This document shows, piece by piece, positions 38,215-49,540 of a stretch of DNA of 64,000 bases. Both the position numbers and the translations under genes were made by a program. Each line of letters starts with the position of its first letter. The first letter of the stretch is position 1. The notes beneath the pieces were generated by a model, which saw nothing but the letters and a program-made list of their open reading frames with translations, was not told the DNA's origin and searched no databases. The stretch lies in contig NZ_VLKK01000013.1 of assembly GCF_007830065.1 (NCBI RefSeq), forward strand, positions 17,181 through 81,180, in the 5' to 3' direction. This DNA comes from Sphingobium wenxiniae (GTDB taxonomy: Bacteria > Pseudomonadota > Alphaproteobacteria > Sphingomonadales > Sphingomonadaceae).

Positions 38215-38303
38215 GGTAACTGTTGCAGCGCACATAGGGAAGGCCTTTCAGGCATCCTCTCCTATAAACTTTCCGGGCTGGCCTTTGGGCCGGCCCTTTT
38301 TTT
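38215..38303 (+). ncRNA. Candidate small RNA or terminated leader upstream of the CDC48 gene
   Basis: A textbook intrinsic terminator (38275-38303) stands on the plus strand with no plus-strand gene before it. Its 9-bp stem has a TTTG loop and is followed by seven T. Upstream is a weak hairpin GCC-TTTCA-GGC and an unpaired-looking pyrimidine stretch (CATCCTCTCCTATAAAC) with an anti-Shine-Dalgarno character. This fits a small RNA of about 90 bases or an attenuator in the CDC48 leader, whose ATG is 86 bases on. The 5' end is not defined. Confidence 0.42.
38275..38303 (+). terminator. Strong intrinsic terminator upstream of the CDC48 gene
   Basis: Stem GGGCTGGCC/GGCCGGCCC (9 pairs, one G-T), loop TTTG, tail of seven T at 38297-38303. 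Confidence 0.85.
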
Positions 38304-38388
38304 GTTCTGCGGGAACGGGCAATGCGCCCTTTTCCTTTGCCCGCGCATTTCCTATCTCGTTACGCAGGAGACAAGAGCGAGGGTGCCG

Positions 38389-40683
38389 ATGGCCGAGCAG
38401 GAAGATGCAGGACGCAGGATTCAGGTAGCCAATGCACGGCCGGAGGATGCGGGGCGCGGCCTTGCGCGCCTGCCGCTGGCGGTGATGGCCGATCTGGGGC
38501 TGGCGGAAGGCGACGTGATCGAAATCGTGGGCAAGCGTGCGACTCCGGCGCGGGTGGTGCGGCCTTACAAGGAGGATGAGGGGCTGGACGTGCTTCGCCT
38601 CGACGGGTTGCAGCGCGCCAATGCGGGTGTCGGCTCCGGCGACTTCGTGCAGATCCGCAAGGTCGAACCGCGCCCTGCCCAGCGCGTTATCTTCGCACCT
38701 GCACAAAACAACCTGCGGCTTCAGGGCAATCCCGATGCGTTGAAGCGCGTCTTCTACCAGCGTCCCCTGACGGCAGGCGATATCGTCGCGACCTCGGGCC
38801 AGCAGCAGGTGCCCCCCGGCGACATGCCGCCCCAGTTACGCCAGATGCTCGCCGCGCCCGCTTATGCGCTTCAGGAAATCCGGTTGGTCGTCGTGTCGAC
38901 TCTCCCCAAGGGCGTTGTCCATATCGACGCCGACACCGAAGTCGAGCTGCGCGCCGAATATGAGGAGCCGCGCGACCTGCGCCGCGCCGACGTGACCTAT
39001 GACGATGTGGGCGGCATGGCCGAAACCATCGATCAGTTGCGCGAGATGGTTGAGCTGCCCCTGCGTTATCCCGAACTGTTCGAGCGGCTGGGCGTCGATC
39101 CGCCCAAGGGCGTGCTGCTCCACGGCCCGCCGGGAACCGGCAAGACCCGCCTCGCCCGCGCGGTGGCCAATGAATCGGAAGCGGAATTCTTCCTCATCAA
39201 CGGGCCGGAAGTCATGGGGTCGGCCTATGGCGAATCCGAAAAGAAGCTGCGCGAGATTTTCGAGGAAGCGGCCAAGGCCGCTCCGTCGATCCTCTTCATC
39301 GACGAGATCGATTCCATCGCGCCCAAGCGGGGGCAGGTGACGGGCGAGACGGAAAAGCGCCTCGTCGCGCAGCTCCTGACGCTGATGGACGGCCTTGAAC
39401 CGCGCACCAACCTCGTCGTCATCGCCGCGACCAATCGGCCCGAAGCGATCGACGAGGCGCTGCGGCGCCCCGGCCGATTCGACCGGGAGATCGTCGTCGG
39501 CGTCCCCGACGAACGCGGCCGGCGGGAGATATTGGGCATCCACACCCGCGGGATGCCCTTGGCCGAGGGGGTCGACCTTACCGAACTGGCGCGCATGACC
39601 TATGGCTTCGTCGGCGCCGACCTTGCGGCGCTCACCCGCGAGGCGGCGATCGAAACCGTGCGCCGCTTCATGCCGCGCCTGAACCTTGAGGATGGGATCA
39701 TCCCGCCCGACGTGCTGGAGGAACTCTCCGTCTCGCGGGAGGATTTCATGGCCGCGATCAAGCGCGTCCAGCCTTCCGCCATGCGCGAAGTGATGGTGCA
39801 GGCGCCCAATATCGGCTGGTCCGACATCGGCGGCCTGGGCGACGCGCAGATGCGGCTGAAGGAAGGGGTGGAGCTTCCGCTCAAGGACCCCGACGCCTTC
39901 CGCCGCATCGGCATCCGTCCGGCCAAGGGCTTCCTGCTCTACGGCCCGCCGGGCACCGGCAAGACGCTGCTGGCGAAGGCCGTCGCGCGCGAGGCGCAGG
40001 CGAACTTCATCGCCACCAAATCGTCCGACCTGCTCAGCAAATGGTATGGGGAGAGCGAACAGCAGATCGCCCGCCTCTTCGCCCGCGCGCGGCAGGTGGC
40101 GCCGACCGTCATCTTCATCGACGAGCTGGACAGTCTCGTTCCCGTGCGGGGCGGCGGCCTTGGCGAACCGGCGGTGACGGAGCGGGTGGTGAACACCATC
40201 CTCGCGGAGATGGACGGGCTGGAGGAATTGCAGTCGGTCGTCGTCATCGGCGCGACCAACCGTCCGACGCTGGTCGACCCGGCGCTGCTGCGGCCCGGCC
40301 GTTTCGACGAGCTGATCTATGTCCCCGTCCCCGACGAGGCCGGGCGGCGGCACATCCTCTCGATCCACACCAAGAAGATGCCGCTGGCCGACGATGTCGA
40401 CCTGGATTCGCTCGCCGGGCGGACGGAACGCTTCACTGGCGCGGATCTGGAGGATCTGGTCCGCCGGGCCGGCCTGATCGCCCTGCGCGGTTCGCTCTCG
40501 GTCGAAAAGGTCGGCATGACCCAGTTCGAGGCGGCGCTGGAGGAAACCCGCGCCTCCGTCACGCCGGAAATGGAGCGCGAATATGAGCAGATCCAGGCGA
40601 CCCTCAAGCAAAGCGTGATGCAGATCGATCCCATCGGCTTCGTCGCGCCGGGAATGCTTCGCGCCCGCGACCAGCGCGACTGA
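38389..40683 (+). CDS. CDC48/p97/VAT-type double AAA+ ATPase
   Basis: A 764-residue unfoldase with the full archaeal VAT/eukaryotic p97 layout. The CDC48 N-domain is at about 8-185 (ANARPEDAGRGLARLPLAVM). The D1 AAA domain has Walker A GPPGTGKT (about 246-253), Walker B ILFIDEID (about 301-308) and the arginine-finger region LRRPGRFDREI. The D2 domain has Walker A near 519-526 and VIFIDELD near 574-581. The C-terminal tail ends FVAPGMLRARDQRD. It probably extracts or unfolds proteins for degradation; bacterial partners are unknown. The ATG at 38389 begins the N-domain; the longer open frame upstream crosses a terminator and is not used. Confidence 0.93.
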   Translation: MAEQEDAGRRIQVANARPEDAGRGLARLPLAVMADLGLAEGDVIEIVGKRATPARVVRPYKEDEGLDVLRLDGLQRANAGVGSGDFVQIRKVEPRPAQRVIFAPAQNNLRLQGNPDALKRVFYQRPLTAGDIVATSGQQQVPPGDMPPQLRQMLAAPAYALQEIRLVVVSTLPKGVVHIDADTEVELRAEYEEPRDLRRADVTYDDVGGMAETIDQLREMVELPLRYPELFERLGVDPPKGVLLHGPPGTGKTRLARAVANESEAEFFLINGPEVMGSAYGESEKKLREIFEEAAKAAPSILFIDEIDSIAPKRGQVTGETEKRLVAQLLTLMDGLEPRTNLVVIAATNRPEAIDEALRRPGRFDREIVVGVPDERGRREILGIHTRGMPLAEGVDLTELARMTYGFVGADLAALTREAAIETVRRFMPRLNLEDGIIPPDVLEELSVSREDFMAAIKRVQPSAMREVMVQAPNIGWSDIGGLGDAQMRLKEGVELPLKDPDAFRRIGIRPAKGFLLYGPPGTGKTLLAKAVAREAQANFIATKSSDLLSKWYGESEQQIARLFARARQVAPTVIFIDELDSLVPVRGGGLGEPAVTERVVNTILAEMDGLEELQSVVVIGATNRPTLVDPALLRPGRFDELIYVPVPDEAGRRHILSIHTKKMPLADDVDLDSLAGRTERFTGADLEDLVRRAGLIALRGSLSVEKVGMTQFEAALEETRASVTPEMEREYEQIQATLKQSVMQIDPIGFVAPGMLRARDQRD

Positions 40684-40697
40684 ACGCACCAGACATG

Positions 40698-40728
40698 CGG
40701 GCGGCGGATTGAACCCTGCCGCCGCCCG
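40698..40728 (+). terminator. GC-rich hairpin after the CDC48 gene
   Basis: A 10-bp perfect stem CGGGCGGCGG/CCGCCGCCCG starts 15 bases after the stop codon. It lacks a T-run, so termination is only probable. Confidence 0.45.
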
Positions 40729-40825
40729 TGCGTTCGATTCGGGGCCGGACGCTGCTAAAGCCGCTTGCAAGGCGCGCCCGGATTTGCAACCGGACGAAAC
40801 AGTAACCAGAACAGGCGAATAATTG

Positions 40826-41467
40826 ATGGCCTCCATTCCGCTGAAGAAGAATCATGCCGCCACCCGGCCCGGCATGGCCCGGTTCCTGGGCCAATGGGGC
40901 ATGTTCTTCCGCCAGTTCGTGAAGCATCCCGGCATGATCGGATCGGTCATCCCTTCCTCGCAGATGCTGGTGGACGCCATGCTGGAAGAGGTGGACTGGG
41001 ACGCGACCCGGCTGTTCGTCGAATATGGGCCGGGCGTGGGCACCTTTACGCAGAGCATCCTTGAGCGGATGCACCCCGACGCGACGTTGATCGCGATCGA
41101 CCTCAATCTCGATTTCGTCGCCTATCTGGAGGCGGAGCTCACCGATCCGCGCCTGCGCGTCGTGCATGGCTCGGCGGCGGACGTGCGCCGTTTCGTCACT
41201 GAAAGCGGTTCCCAGCAGGCGGACTATGTCCTCTCCGGCATTCCCTTTTCCACGCTGCCCGACGGCGTGGGAGCAGCCATCTGCGCGGAGACGGCGGCCG
41301 TCCTGCGGCCCGGCGGCGCCTTTCTGGTCTATCAATATTCGGCCTTTGTCCGGCGCCTGCTGACACCGGTTTTTGCGCGGGTGGTAGAAAAAACGGTGTG
41401 GAAGAACATCCCGCCCTGCCGCACCTTCCGCGCCTGGCGCGAAGAAGCGCTGGCGAAGGCGGCCTGA
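40826..41467 (+). CDS. Phospholipid N-methyltransferase-like protein
   Basis: A 213-residue SAM-dependent methyltransferase resembling the PmtA/KsgA-like phospholipid N-methyltransferases. The SAM motif I region is TRLFVEYGPGVGTFTQSIL (about 67-85), the acidic motif II is LIAIDLNLDFVAYLE, and motif IV is VLSGIPFSTL in the position of the NPPY/NLPF motif. The N-terminal stretch FLGQWGMFFRQFVKHPGMIG could lie on the membrane surface. It may methylate phosphatidylethanolamine; rRNA dimethyladenosine activity is less likely because of length and the N-terminus. ATG at 40826. Confidence 0.72.
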   Translation: MASIPLKKNHAATRPGMARFLGQWGMFFRQFVKHPGMIGSVIPSSQMLVDAMLEEVDWDATRLFVEYGPGVGTFTQSILERMHPDATLIAIDLNLDFVAYLEAELTDPRLRVVHGSAADVRRFVTESGSQQADYVLSGIPFSTLPDGVGAAICAETAAVLRPGGAFLVYQYSAFVRRLLTPVFARVVEKTVWKNIPPCRTFRAWREEALAKAA

Positions 41468-41528
41468 GCGCTTTCGCCGGACTGCGCTTTCATGCTAGAT
41501 CGCCCCCCATGGAAAAGCGGCGAGACTC

Positions 41529-42797
41529 ATGATGAACGACCTGACCCAGACCCCTGAAATGCTGATCGCCACGCTGGGCGCTCGCGCCCGCCGGGCCGCG
41601 GCCGTGCTGGCCAGCGCCACCGATGCGCAGAAGGCGGACGCGCTGCGCCGCGCCGCGCAGGCTTTGCGCGACCAGTCGGCCCGGATCGTCGCCGCCAACG
41701 CCCGCGACATGGAAAACGCCGCCGCCAACGGTCTCTCGCCCGCCATGCTCGACCGGTTGAAACTGAACGATGCGCGCGTCGAAGCGACGGCGGCGGGCGT
41801 CGATCAGGTCGCGAGCCTCGACAATCCGCTGGGCAGCGTCATCGACAGGCAGGTGCGTCCCAACGGCATGGAGCTTTCCCGCGTCCGCGTGCCTTTAGGC
41901 GTCATCGGTATCATCTATGAAAGCCGCCCCAATGTGACGGCGGACGCCGCGGCGCTCTGCCTGCGGGCTGGCAATGCCGTGATCCTGCGCGGCGGCAGCG
42001 AGGCGAAGGAAAGCAACCGTGCCATCCACGCCGCCATGGCCGAAGGCATCGCCGCCGCGGGCCTCCCCGCCGATGCGGTGCAGCTTGTCCCCACGACCGA
42101 CCGCGCCGCCGTGGGCGCGCTGCTCAAGGCTTCGGACTATGTCGACCTCATCGTGCCGCGCGGCGGTAAAAGCCTGGTCGCCCGTGTGCAGGAGGAAGCG
42201 CGCGTCCCCGTGCTCGCGCATCTCGACGGCATCAACCACAGCTATGTCGATGGCGCGGCGGACCCCGCCATGGCGCAGAAACTGGTGGTGAATGCGAAGA
42301 TGCGCCGCACCGGCATTTGCGGCGCGACCGAAACCGTGCTGATCGACCGCGCTTATGGCCAGGCGCCCGCGCTGGTGAAGGCGTTGCTCGACGCGAAATG
42401 CGCCGTGCGCGGCGACGAGGCGGTGCAGGCGATGGACAGCCGCGTCACGCCCGCCAGCGACGAGGACTGGGACACCGAATATCTCGACGCCATCGCGTCG
42501 ATCCGGCTCGTGGATGGTCTGGACGACGCGCTCGCCCATATCGCCGCTCATGCCAGCCACCACACCGACGCCATCATCACCGAGGATGCGGAAAGGGCGG
42601 AGCGCTTCCTGAACGCCGTGGACAGCGCCATCGTGATGTGGAACGCCTCCACCCAGTTCGCGGACGGCGGGGAGTTCGGCCTGGGCGCGGAGATCGGCAT
42701 TTCGACGGGCCGTCTCCACGCGCGGGGGCCGGTCGCGCTGGAGGGCCTCACGACTTACAAATGGCTGGTGCGCGGCACGGGCCAGGCAAGGCCGTAA
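41529..42797 (+). CDS. proA: Glutamate-5-semialdehyde dehydrogenase (gamma-glutamyl phosphate reductase)
   Basis: Reduces gamma-glutamyl phosphate to glutamate semialdehyde with NADPH in proline synthesis. The 422-residue product shows the ProA signature [21 protein letters not shown] (about 119-139), the catalytic Cys in [10 protein letters not shown] (C264), and the segment [22 protein letters not shown] near the C-terminus. proB is not adjacent. Convergent with kdsA, with a 15-base gap. The tandem ATG ATG at 41529 leaves a one-codon doubt about the start. Confidence 0.96.
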   Translation: MMNDLTQTPEMLIATLGARARRAAAVLASATDAQKADALRRAAQALRDQSARIVAANARDMENAAANGLSPAMLDRLKLNDARVEATAAGVDQVASLDNPLGSVIDRQVRPNGMELSRVRVPLGVIGIIYESRPNVTADAAALCLRAGNAVILRGGSEAKESNRAIHAAMAEGIAAAGLPADAVQLVPTTDRAAVGALLKASDYVDLIVPRGGKSLVARVQEEARVPVLAHLDGINHSYVDGAADPAMAQKLVVNAKMRRTGICGATETVLIDRAYGQAPALVKALLDAKCAVRGDEAVQAMDSRVTPASDEDWDTEYLDAIASIRLVDGLDDALAHIAAHASHHTDAIITEDAERAERFLNAVDSAIVMWNASTQFADGGEFGLGAEIGISTGRLHARGPVALEGLTTYKWLVRGTGQARP

Positions 42798-42812
42798 CCC
42801 CCACGGCAACGC

Positions 42813-43640
42813 TTACCCCTTCACCACCGCGTCAATCGCCTTCAATCGTTCCAGCATCGGACCCATCCACGCCAGCGGCAGCATCACCGGGCCATCGGAC
42901 GGCGCATTGTCGGGATCGTCATGCGCCTCGGCAAAGACAGCCGCGACGCCCGCCGCGACCGCGCTCCTTGCCAGCACCGGCGCGAACGCCCGCTGCCCGC
43001 CCGATGCAGAGCCAAGCCCTCCGGGCTGCTGCACCGAATGGGTTGCGTCGAACACCACCGGATAGCCCGTCTGCGCCATCACCGGCAAAGCGCGCATGTC
43101 GCTGACCAATGTATTATAGCCGAAGCTCGCCCCGCGTTCGGTCAGCAATATGCGTTCATTGCCGGTGGATGCGACCTTCTGCGCCACCGCCGCCATGTCC
43201 CACGGCGCGAGGAACTGGCCCTTCTTCACATTGATCACCGCGCCGGTCCTGCCCGCCGCGACCAGCAGGTCGGTCTGCCGGCAGAGAAAGGCCGGAATCT
43301 GGAGGATGTCCACCGCCTGCGCCGCCGCTTCGATTTGGCTAGCCTCATGCACGTCGGTCAGCACCGGGCAACCCAGCGCCCCCTTCACCTCCGCCAATAT
43401 GGCCAGCCCCGCGTCGATCCCGACTCCGCGCCGGCCGGACACAGACGTCCGGTTCGCCTTGTCGAAGGAGGATTTGAACACGAACGGCACGCCCGCCTGC
43501 GCCGCCGCCGTCTTCAGGGCATCCGCCATGAACAGCGCATGATCGCGGCTTTCGATCTGGCAGGGGCCGGAAATCAGGACGAAGGGCAGGTCGTTGCCGA
43601 TCGTCACCGGCCCCACCGAAACATGCTTGGGTATCGTCAT
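42813..43640 (-). CDS. kdsA: 3-deoxy-8-phosphooctulonate (KDO-8-P) synthase
   Basis: Condenses arabinose-5-phosphate with phosphoenolpyruvate to make KDO-8-phosphate for lipid A-KDO. The 275-residue product has FVFKSSFDKANRTS, VLTDVHEASQIEAAAQAVD, RTGAVINVKKGQFLAPW and VVFDATHSVQQPGG. The early loop reads ISGPCQIES; the Cys takes the place of the E. coli Asn, which marks the metal-dependent class of the enzyme. The ATG at 43640 fits the family N-terminus. The small PLA2-like gene ends 5 bases upstream, so the two are likely co-transcribed. Confidence 0.95.
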   Translation of the reverse strand: MTIPKHVSVGPVTIGNDLPFVLISGPCQIESRDHALFMADALKTAAAQAGVPFVFKSSFDKANRTSVSGRRGVGIDAGLAILAEVKGALGCPVLTDVHEASQIEAAAQAVDILQIPAFLCRQTDLLVAAGRTGAVINVKKGQFLAPWDMAAVAQKVASTGNERILLTERGASFGYNTLVSDMRALPVMAQTGYPVVFDATHSVQQPGGLGSASGGQRAFAPVLARSAVAAGVAAVFAEAHDDPDNAPSDGPVMLPLAWMGPMLERLKAIDAVVKG

Positions 43641-43645
43641 GCCGC

Positions 43646-43939
43646 TCACTTCGGCGCTTTCACGAACCGCCGCAAGAGCTGACCGCGCCACAGGCCCTTG
43701 CCGGCATGATAATTCCAGCAGAACCAGCCGAACGCCAGACAGGCGAGCAGCGAGGGCAGCGCCATGGGATCGCCATTGTCCCGCATATGCCGGTAAAAGG
43801 CGAAGTCCGCCCGCCAGCGGTCCCGTTCCGATCCGCCGCCATGGATGCCATAGGCATTGTCATGGCGGCGGCAACCGATGTTTCGGTTGTATTTGCGGTG
43901 GTCTATGAAATAGCAGTAGTCGCGTTCGGGTGTCGTCAT
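43646..43939 (-). CDS. Small phospholipase-A2-like membrane protein (97 aa)
   Basis: The 97-residue protein contains CYFIDHRKYNRNIGCRRHD followed by NAYGIHGGGSERDRWRADF. The C-x2-HD-x2-Y pattern is the catalytic His-Asp helix of prokaryotic phospholipase A2, and the later Asp/Phe helix (RADFAFYRHM) fits the second helix of that fold. A hydrophobic segment (LPSLLACLAFGWFCWNYHAG) near the C-terminus could anchor it in the membrane. No signal peptide is seen. It ends 5 bases before kdsA. Its start is 21 bases from the divergent hydrolase gene. Enzyme activity is inferred from motifs only. Confidence 0.68.
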   Translation of the reverse strand: MTTPERDYCYFIDHRKYNRNIGCRRHDNAYGIHGGGSERDRWRADFAFYRHMRDNGDPMALPSLLACLAFGWFCWNYHAGKGLWRGQLLRRFVKAPK

Positions 43940-43960
43940 GGCCCGATGTGGACAGGGGCC

Positions 43961-45082
43961 ATGGAAAAGTTCAAGCGGAAAGTCTTCTACCTTGGCGGTT
44001 TCGATCCGCGCGGGGTGCGTTTCTACCACCAGCTTTACCGCGAGCAGGCGGAAAGATATGCGCGCCTCTCCGGCGAGCAGGTGGAGGTGAGCGCGCGCCG
44101 GTCCGGTCCCGCATCCTCCGCGAACTGGACCGTCACCAACGCGACCGCGGGCGTCGAAACCGATTATGAGTTCCTCCGCTGGGAAGACCTTGTTGCAAAG
44201 GTGTGGATCAGGAACCCGTTCCTTCTCGCCTGGCGTTCCATCGCGACCTATTCCGCCCATGCCCGCTTCATGCAGTTCCGCCGGATGCGCAAATTGCGGC
44301 GCGGTCCCGTCATCACGATCCTCTATCCGCCGGTCCTCGCCGTCTTCATCCCGCTCGGCCTCGCGCTGCTGACGGCGCTGCTGTTATGGCTCGCGCTTCC
44401 CTTCTGGGCGGCCGCGCTGGGCGGCGTGGCGGTGAGCGCGCTGCTGTCGGGGCGCCTCCTCAACAAGCTGATCGTGCCGTGGCTGCTGCGCTTCATGTAT
44501 TATAACCACACCGTCGCGGCGCGGGGACCGGGACCGGAGATGGACGCCAGGCTCGACCAGTTCGCCGACCGCATCCTTGGCGAAATGGACGGCCCCTATG
44601 ACGAGGTGATCTTCGCCTCGCACAGCAACGGCACCAATTACGCGATGAGCGTGATGCGCCGTATCCTCGAAAAGCGGCCCGGCCTTCCCGCCAATTTCAC
44701 GATGCTGACCTTGGGGCAGGTCGTTCCCGTCATCGCGCTCCGCAAGGATGCGCGCTGGTATCATGCCGATCTCAAGGCGCTGGACGACAAGCATTTCCGC
44801 CTTGTCGACTTTTCCTCGCCCCCTGACGGCGCGGCTTATTATGACGTGCACCCGATCCGCCTTGTGTCGGACCGGTGCGCCGCCCGCGTCGAGTTGCTTT
44901 CGCCCCGCTTCCACCTGTTCTACGAGCCGGAAAATTACCATAGCGGCTGGTCGAACAAATATGAGGCGCATTTCGACTATCTGCGCGTGGGCGACCGTCT
45001 TTCGCCCGTCGATTATCTGAGCCTCACCGCAGGCCGCCGCACCATCGACGAAGCCATCGCCGCCTTCAGGACGATCCCGTGA
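43961..45082 (+). CDS. Membrane protein with serine-hydrolase-like motif, unknown function
   Basis: A 373-residue protein starting MEKFKRKVFYLGGFDPRGVRF. Two adjacent hydrophobic helices (ILYPPVLAVFIPLGLALLTA and the LPFWAAALGGVAVSALLSG region) lie at about 110-160. After them comes an alpha/beta-hydrolase-like strand-elbow VIFASHSNGTNYAM (about residue 225), in which SHSNG replaces GxSxG. The family is not recognised beyond this. The ATG at 43961 has AGGGG upstream. The cytochrome P450 start (GTG) overlaps its stop by GTGA, so the two form one translation-coupled operon; a role in processing a lipid or other hydrophobic compound is inference. Confidence 0.7.
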   Translation: MEKFKRKVFYLGGFDPRGVRFYHQLYREQAERYARLSGEQVEVSARRSGPASSANWTVTNATAGVETDYEFLRWEDLVAKVWIRNPFLLAWRSIATYSAHARFMQFRRMRKLRRGPVITILYPPVLAVFIPLGLALLTALLLWLALPFWAAALGGVAVSALLSGRLLNKLIVPWLLRFMYYNHTVAARGPGPEMDARLDQFADRILGEMDGPYDEVIFASHSNGTNYAMSVMRRILEKRPGLPANFTMLTLGQVVPVIALRKDARWYHADLKALDDKHFRLVDFSSPPDGAAYYDVHPIRLVSDRCAARVELLSPRFHLFYEPENYHSGWSNKYEAHFDYLRVGDRLSPVDYLSLTAGRRTIDEAIAAFRTIP

Positions 45083-46446
45083 CGGACCCCTTCATCCCGC
45101 CCTATCCCGAACCGCCCAAAAACAGGCGCGGCCTCGTCAAACGCTTCCTGCGCGGCTGGCATAGCTGGATTCATGTGCTCTTTGAAAAGAGCTACACGAT
45201 GAAGATGGGCGAAATCCGGATGCCCGGCCAGACCATGTATATCGCCAACGAGCTGCCGCTGGTGGATCGGATATTGCGCGGCGGCACGGCTTTCCCCAAA
45301 CATCGCGAGCTGGTCCGCAACCTCTCCCCGCTCATCGGCAACAGCGTCTTTTCCGCCAATGGCGAGGATTGGGAAAGCCAGCGGGCGATGGTCAATCCCG
45401 CCTTCGCCCATACCGCGCTCCACCGCTCCATGCCGCTCATGGTCGCGGCGGCGGACGATTTCCTCGCCCGCATCGACGCCGCCGACCGGGGCAGGCCCAT
45501 CGACATCGACCCGATGATGACCCATGTGGCCGCCGATATCATCTTCCGGACGCTGTTTTCGCAGACGCTGGACGCGCATCGCTCCAACATCATCCACACC
45601 GCGTTCGGTAAGTTCCAGCGGCTCGCTCACAGCGCTTCCATGCTGCGCCTCTACGGCCTGCCCGCCCGCTGGTTCGAACGGCGCTCCCTGAGGCCCGCCA
45701 AGGCCATTCACGACGTCTTCCGTCCCATAGTGGAGGCGCGTTTCGAAGGATTCCACCAGCGCGGGGACGCGCCGCATCGCGATATCCTCCAGTCGCTGAT
45801 AGAGGCAAAGCATCCCGAAACCGGCGAGCCCTTCACCCTGCAACAGGTGATGGATCAGGTCTCGACCGTCTTTCTCGCGGGCCATGAAACATCGGCCAGC
45901 ACGATGACATGGGCGCTCTACATGCTCGCCGAATGTCCGCATATCCAGAACCTGGCCCGCGCCGAGGTGCAGGACGTGGCGGGCGACCAGCCGCTCGCCG
46001 CCGGGATGCTCAAGGACATGGGCGCGGTGCGGAACATCTTCCGCGAGACGTTGCGTCTCTATCCGCCGGTGGCCTTCTTCCCGCGCGAGGTGCCCTGTCC
46101 CATGGACATGCGCGACAAGCATCTGGAGGAAGGCGCGATGCTGGTCGTCGCTCCCTGGCTCACCCAGCGCAACAAGGACAATTGGGCCTGTCCCCACGCC
46201 TTCGATCCCGAACGCTTCGACGATCCGGCCAATGCGGAGATGGCGAAGCAGGCATGGTTCCCCTTCGGCCGGGGGCCTCGCGTCTGCGTCGGCGCGGGCT
46301 TCGCCCAGCAGGAGGTGATGACGGTGATCGCTTCGGTCTTGCGCCGTTACCGCCTCTCGGTGCCCGAAGGGTTCAAGCCGGAACCGATCAGCCGCCTGAC
46401 GATTCGGCCCAGGACGGGAATGACGTTGCTGTTCGGCGCGATCTGA
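45079..46446 (+). CDS. Cytochrome P450
   Basis: A 455-residue soluble heme monooxygenase. The I-helix reads VFLAGHETSASTMTW, the K-helix ExxR is in RETLRLYPPV, and the heme loop is PFGRGPRVCVG with the ligand Cys at 403. The sequence resembles the CYP4/CYP102-like fatty-acid group in its TLRLYPPVAFFPRE region, but the substrate is not deducible. The start is a GTG overlapping the stop of the upstream membrane hydrolase-like gene (GTGA). Its redox partners are not in the window. Confidence 0.92.
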   Translation: MTDPFIPPYPEPPKNRRGLVKRFLRGWHSWIHVLFEKSYTMKMGEIRMPGQTMYIANELPLVDRILRGGTAFPKHRELVRNLSPLIGNSVFSANGEDWESQRAMVNPAFAHTALHRSMPLMVAAADDFLARIDAADRGRPIDIDPMMTHVAADIIFRTLFSQTLDAHRSNIIHTAFGKFQRLAHSASMLRLYGLPARWFERRSLRPAKAIHDVFRPIVEARFEGFHQRGDAPHRDILQSLIEAKHPETGEPFTLQQVMDQVSTVFLAGHETSASTMTWALYMLAECPHIQNLARAEVQDVAGDQPLAAGMLKDMGAVRNIFRETLRLYPPVAFFPREVPCPMDMRDKHLEEGAMLVVAPWLTQRNKDNWACPHAFDPERFDDPANAEMAKQAWFPFGRGPRVCVGAGFAQQEVMTVIASVLRRYRLSVPEGFKPEPISRLTIRPRTGMTLLFGAI

Positions 46447-46461
46447 CTAGGCCGCGGGAGC

Positions 46462-49216
<2,755 letters not shown>

Positions 49217-49224
49217 GTGGGAAA

Positions 49225-49250
49225 GGGGGCCTTGGGAGGCGCCCTTTTTA
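49225..49250 (+). terminator. Terminator of thiC
   Basis: Stem GGGGGCCT/AGGCGCCC with one internal mismatch, 4-base loop TTGG/TGGG type, and a tail of five T at 49245-49249, just after the stop codon. Confidence 0.8.
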
Positions 49251-49271
49251 GATAGGCAACCCATGGATGGT

Positions 49272-49300
49272 TTGCTCGATGCTGCGGCTTATGTTATAAC
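49272..49300 (+). promoter_or_regulatory. Promoter of the AbrB-Doc toxin-antitoxin operon
   Basis: A -35 TTGCTC (49272-49277) and a -10 TATAAC (49295-49300) are separated by exactly 17 bases. The start codon of the antitoxin begins 7 bases after the -10, so the transcript may start at the A of ATG. The -10 region lies in GTTATAAC, a short palindrome that could be the antitoxin operator. Confidence 0.6.
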
Positions 49301-49306
49301 TGCCGT

Positions 49307-49534
49307 ATGAACATTCCGCTCAAGATCACCAAGGTCGGCAATAGCGCCGGAGTCATCCTGCCCAAGGAGTTGCTGGCGCAGCTTCGGGTAGGATTGGGCG
49401 ATACGCTCTACCTTACCGAAGCACCCGATGGCGTGCGCCTCACGGCGGCCGACCCGGACTTCGAAACGAAGATGGCGCTGGCCGAACAGATCATGCGCGA
49501 AGATCGCGACATCCTGCGCGTTCTCGCCAAATAA
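49307..49534 (+). CDS. AbrB/MazE/SpoVT-family antitoxin
   Basis: A 75-residue DNA-binding antitoxin. The swapped-hairpin AbrB fold is seen in LKITKVGNSAGVILPKELLA followed by LRVGLGDTLYLTEAPDGVRL. The C-terminal 25 residues, acidic and helical, would bind and block the toxin. It precedes the Doc toxin gene by 6 bases. No ribosome site precedes the ATG, and the predicted promoter places the transcript start at or near it, suggesting a leaderless mRNA. Expected to repress its own operon. Confidence 0.85.
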   Translation: MNIPLKITKVGNSAGVILPKELLAQLRVGLGDTLYLTEAPDGVRLTAADPDFETKMALAEQIMREDRDILRVLAK

Positions 49535-49540
49535 TCGCGC

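Noticed and set aside
37108..38388. A 427-codon N-terminal extension of the CDC48 frame
   Set aside because: It runs opposite the LysR gene and through a strong terminator; the CDC48 N-domain starts at 38389.
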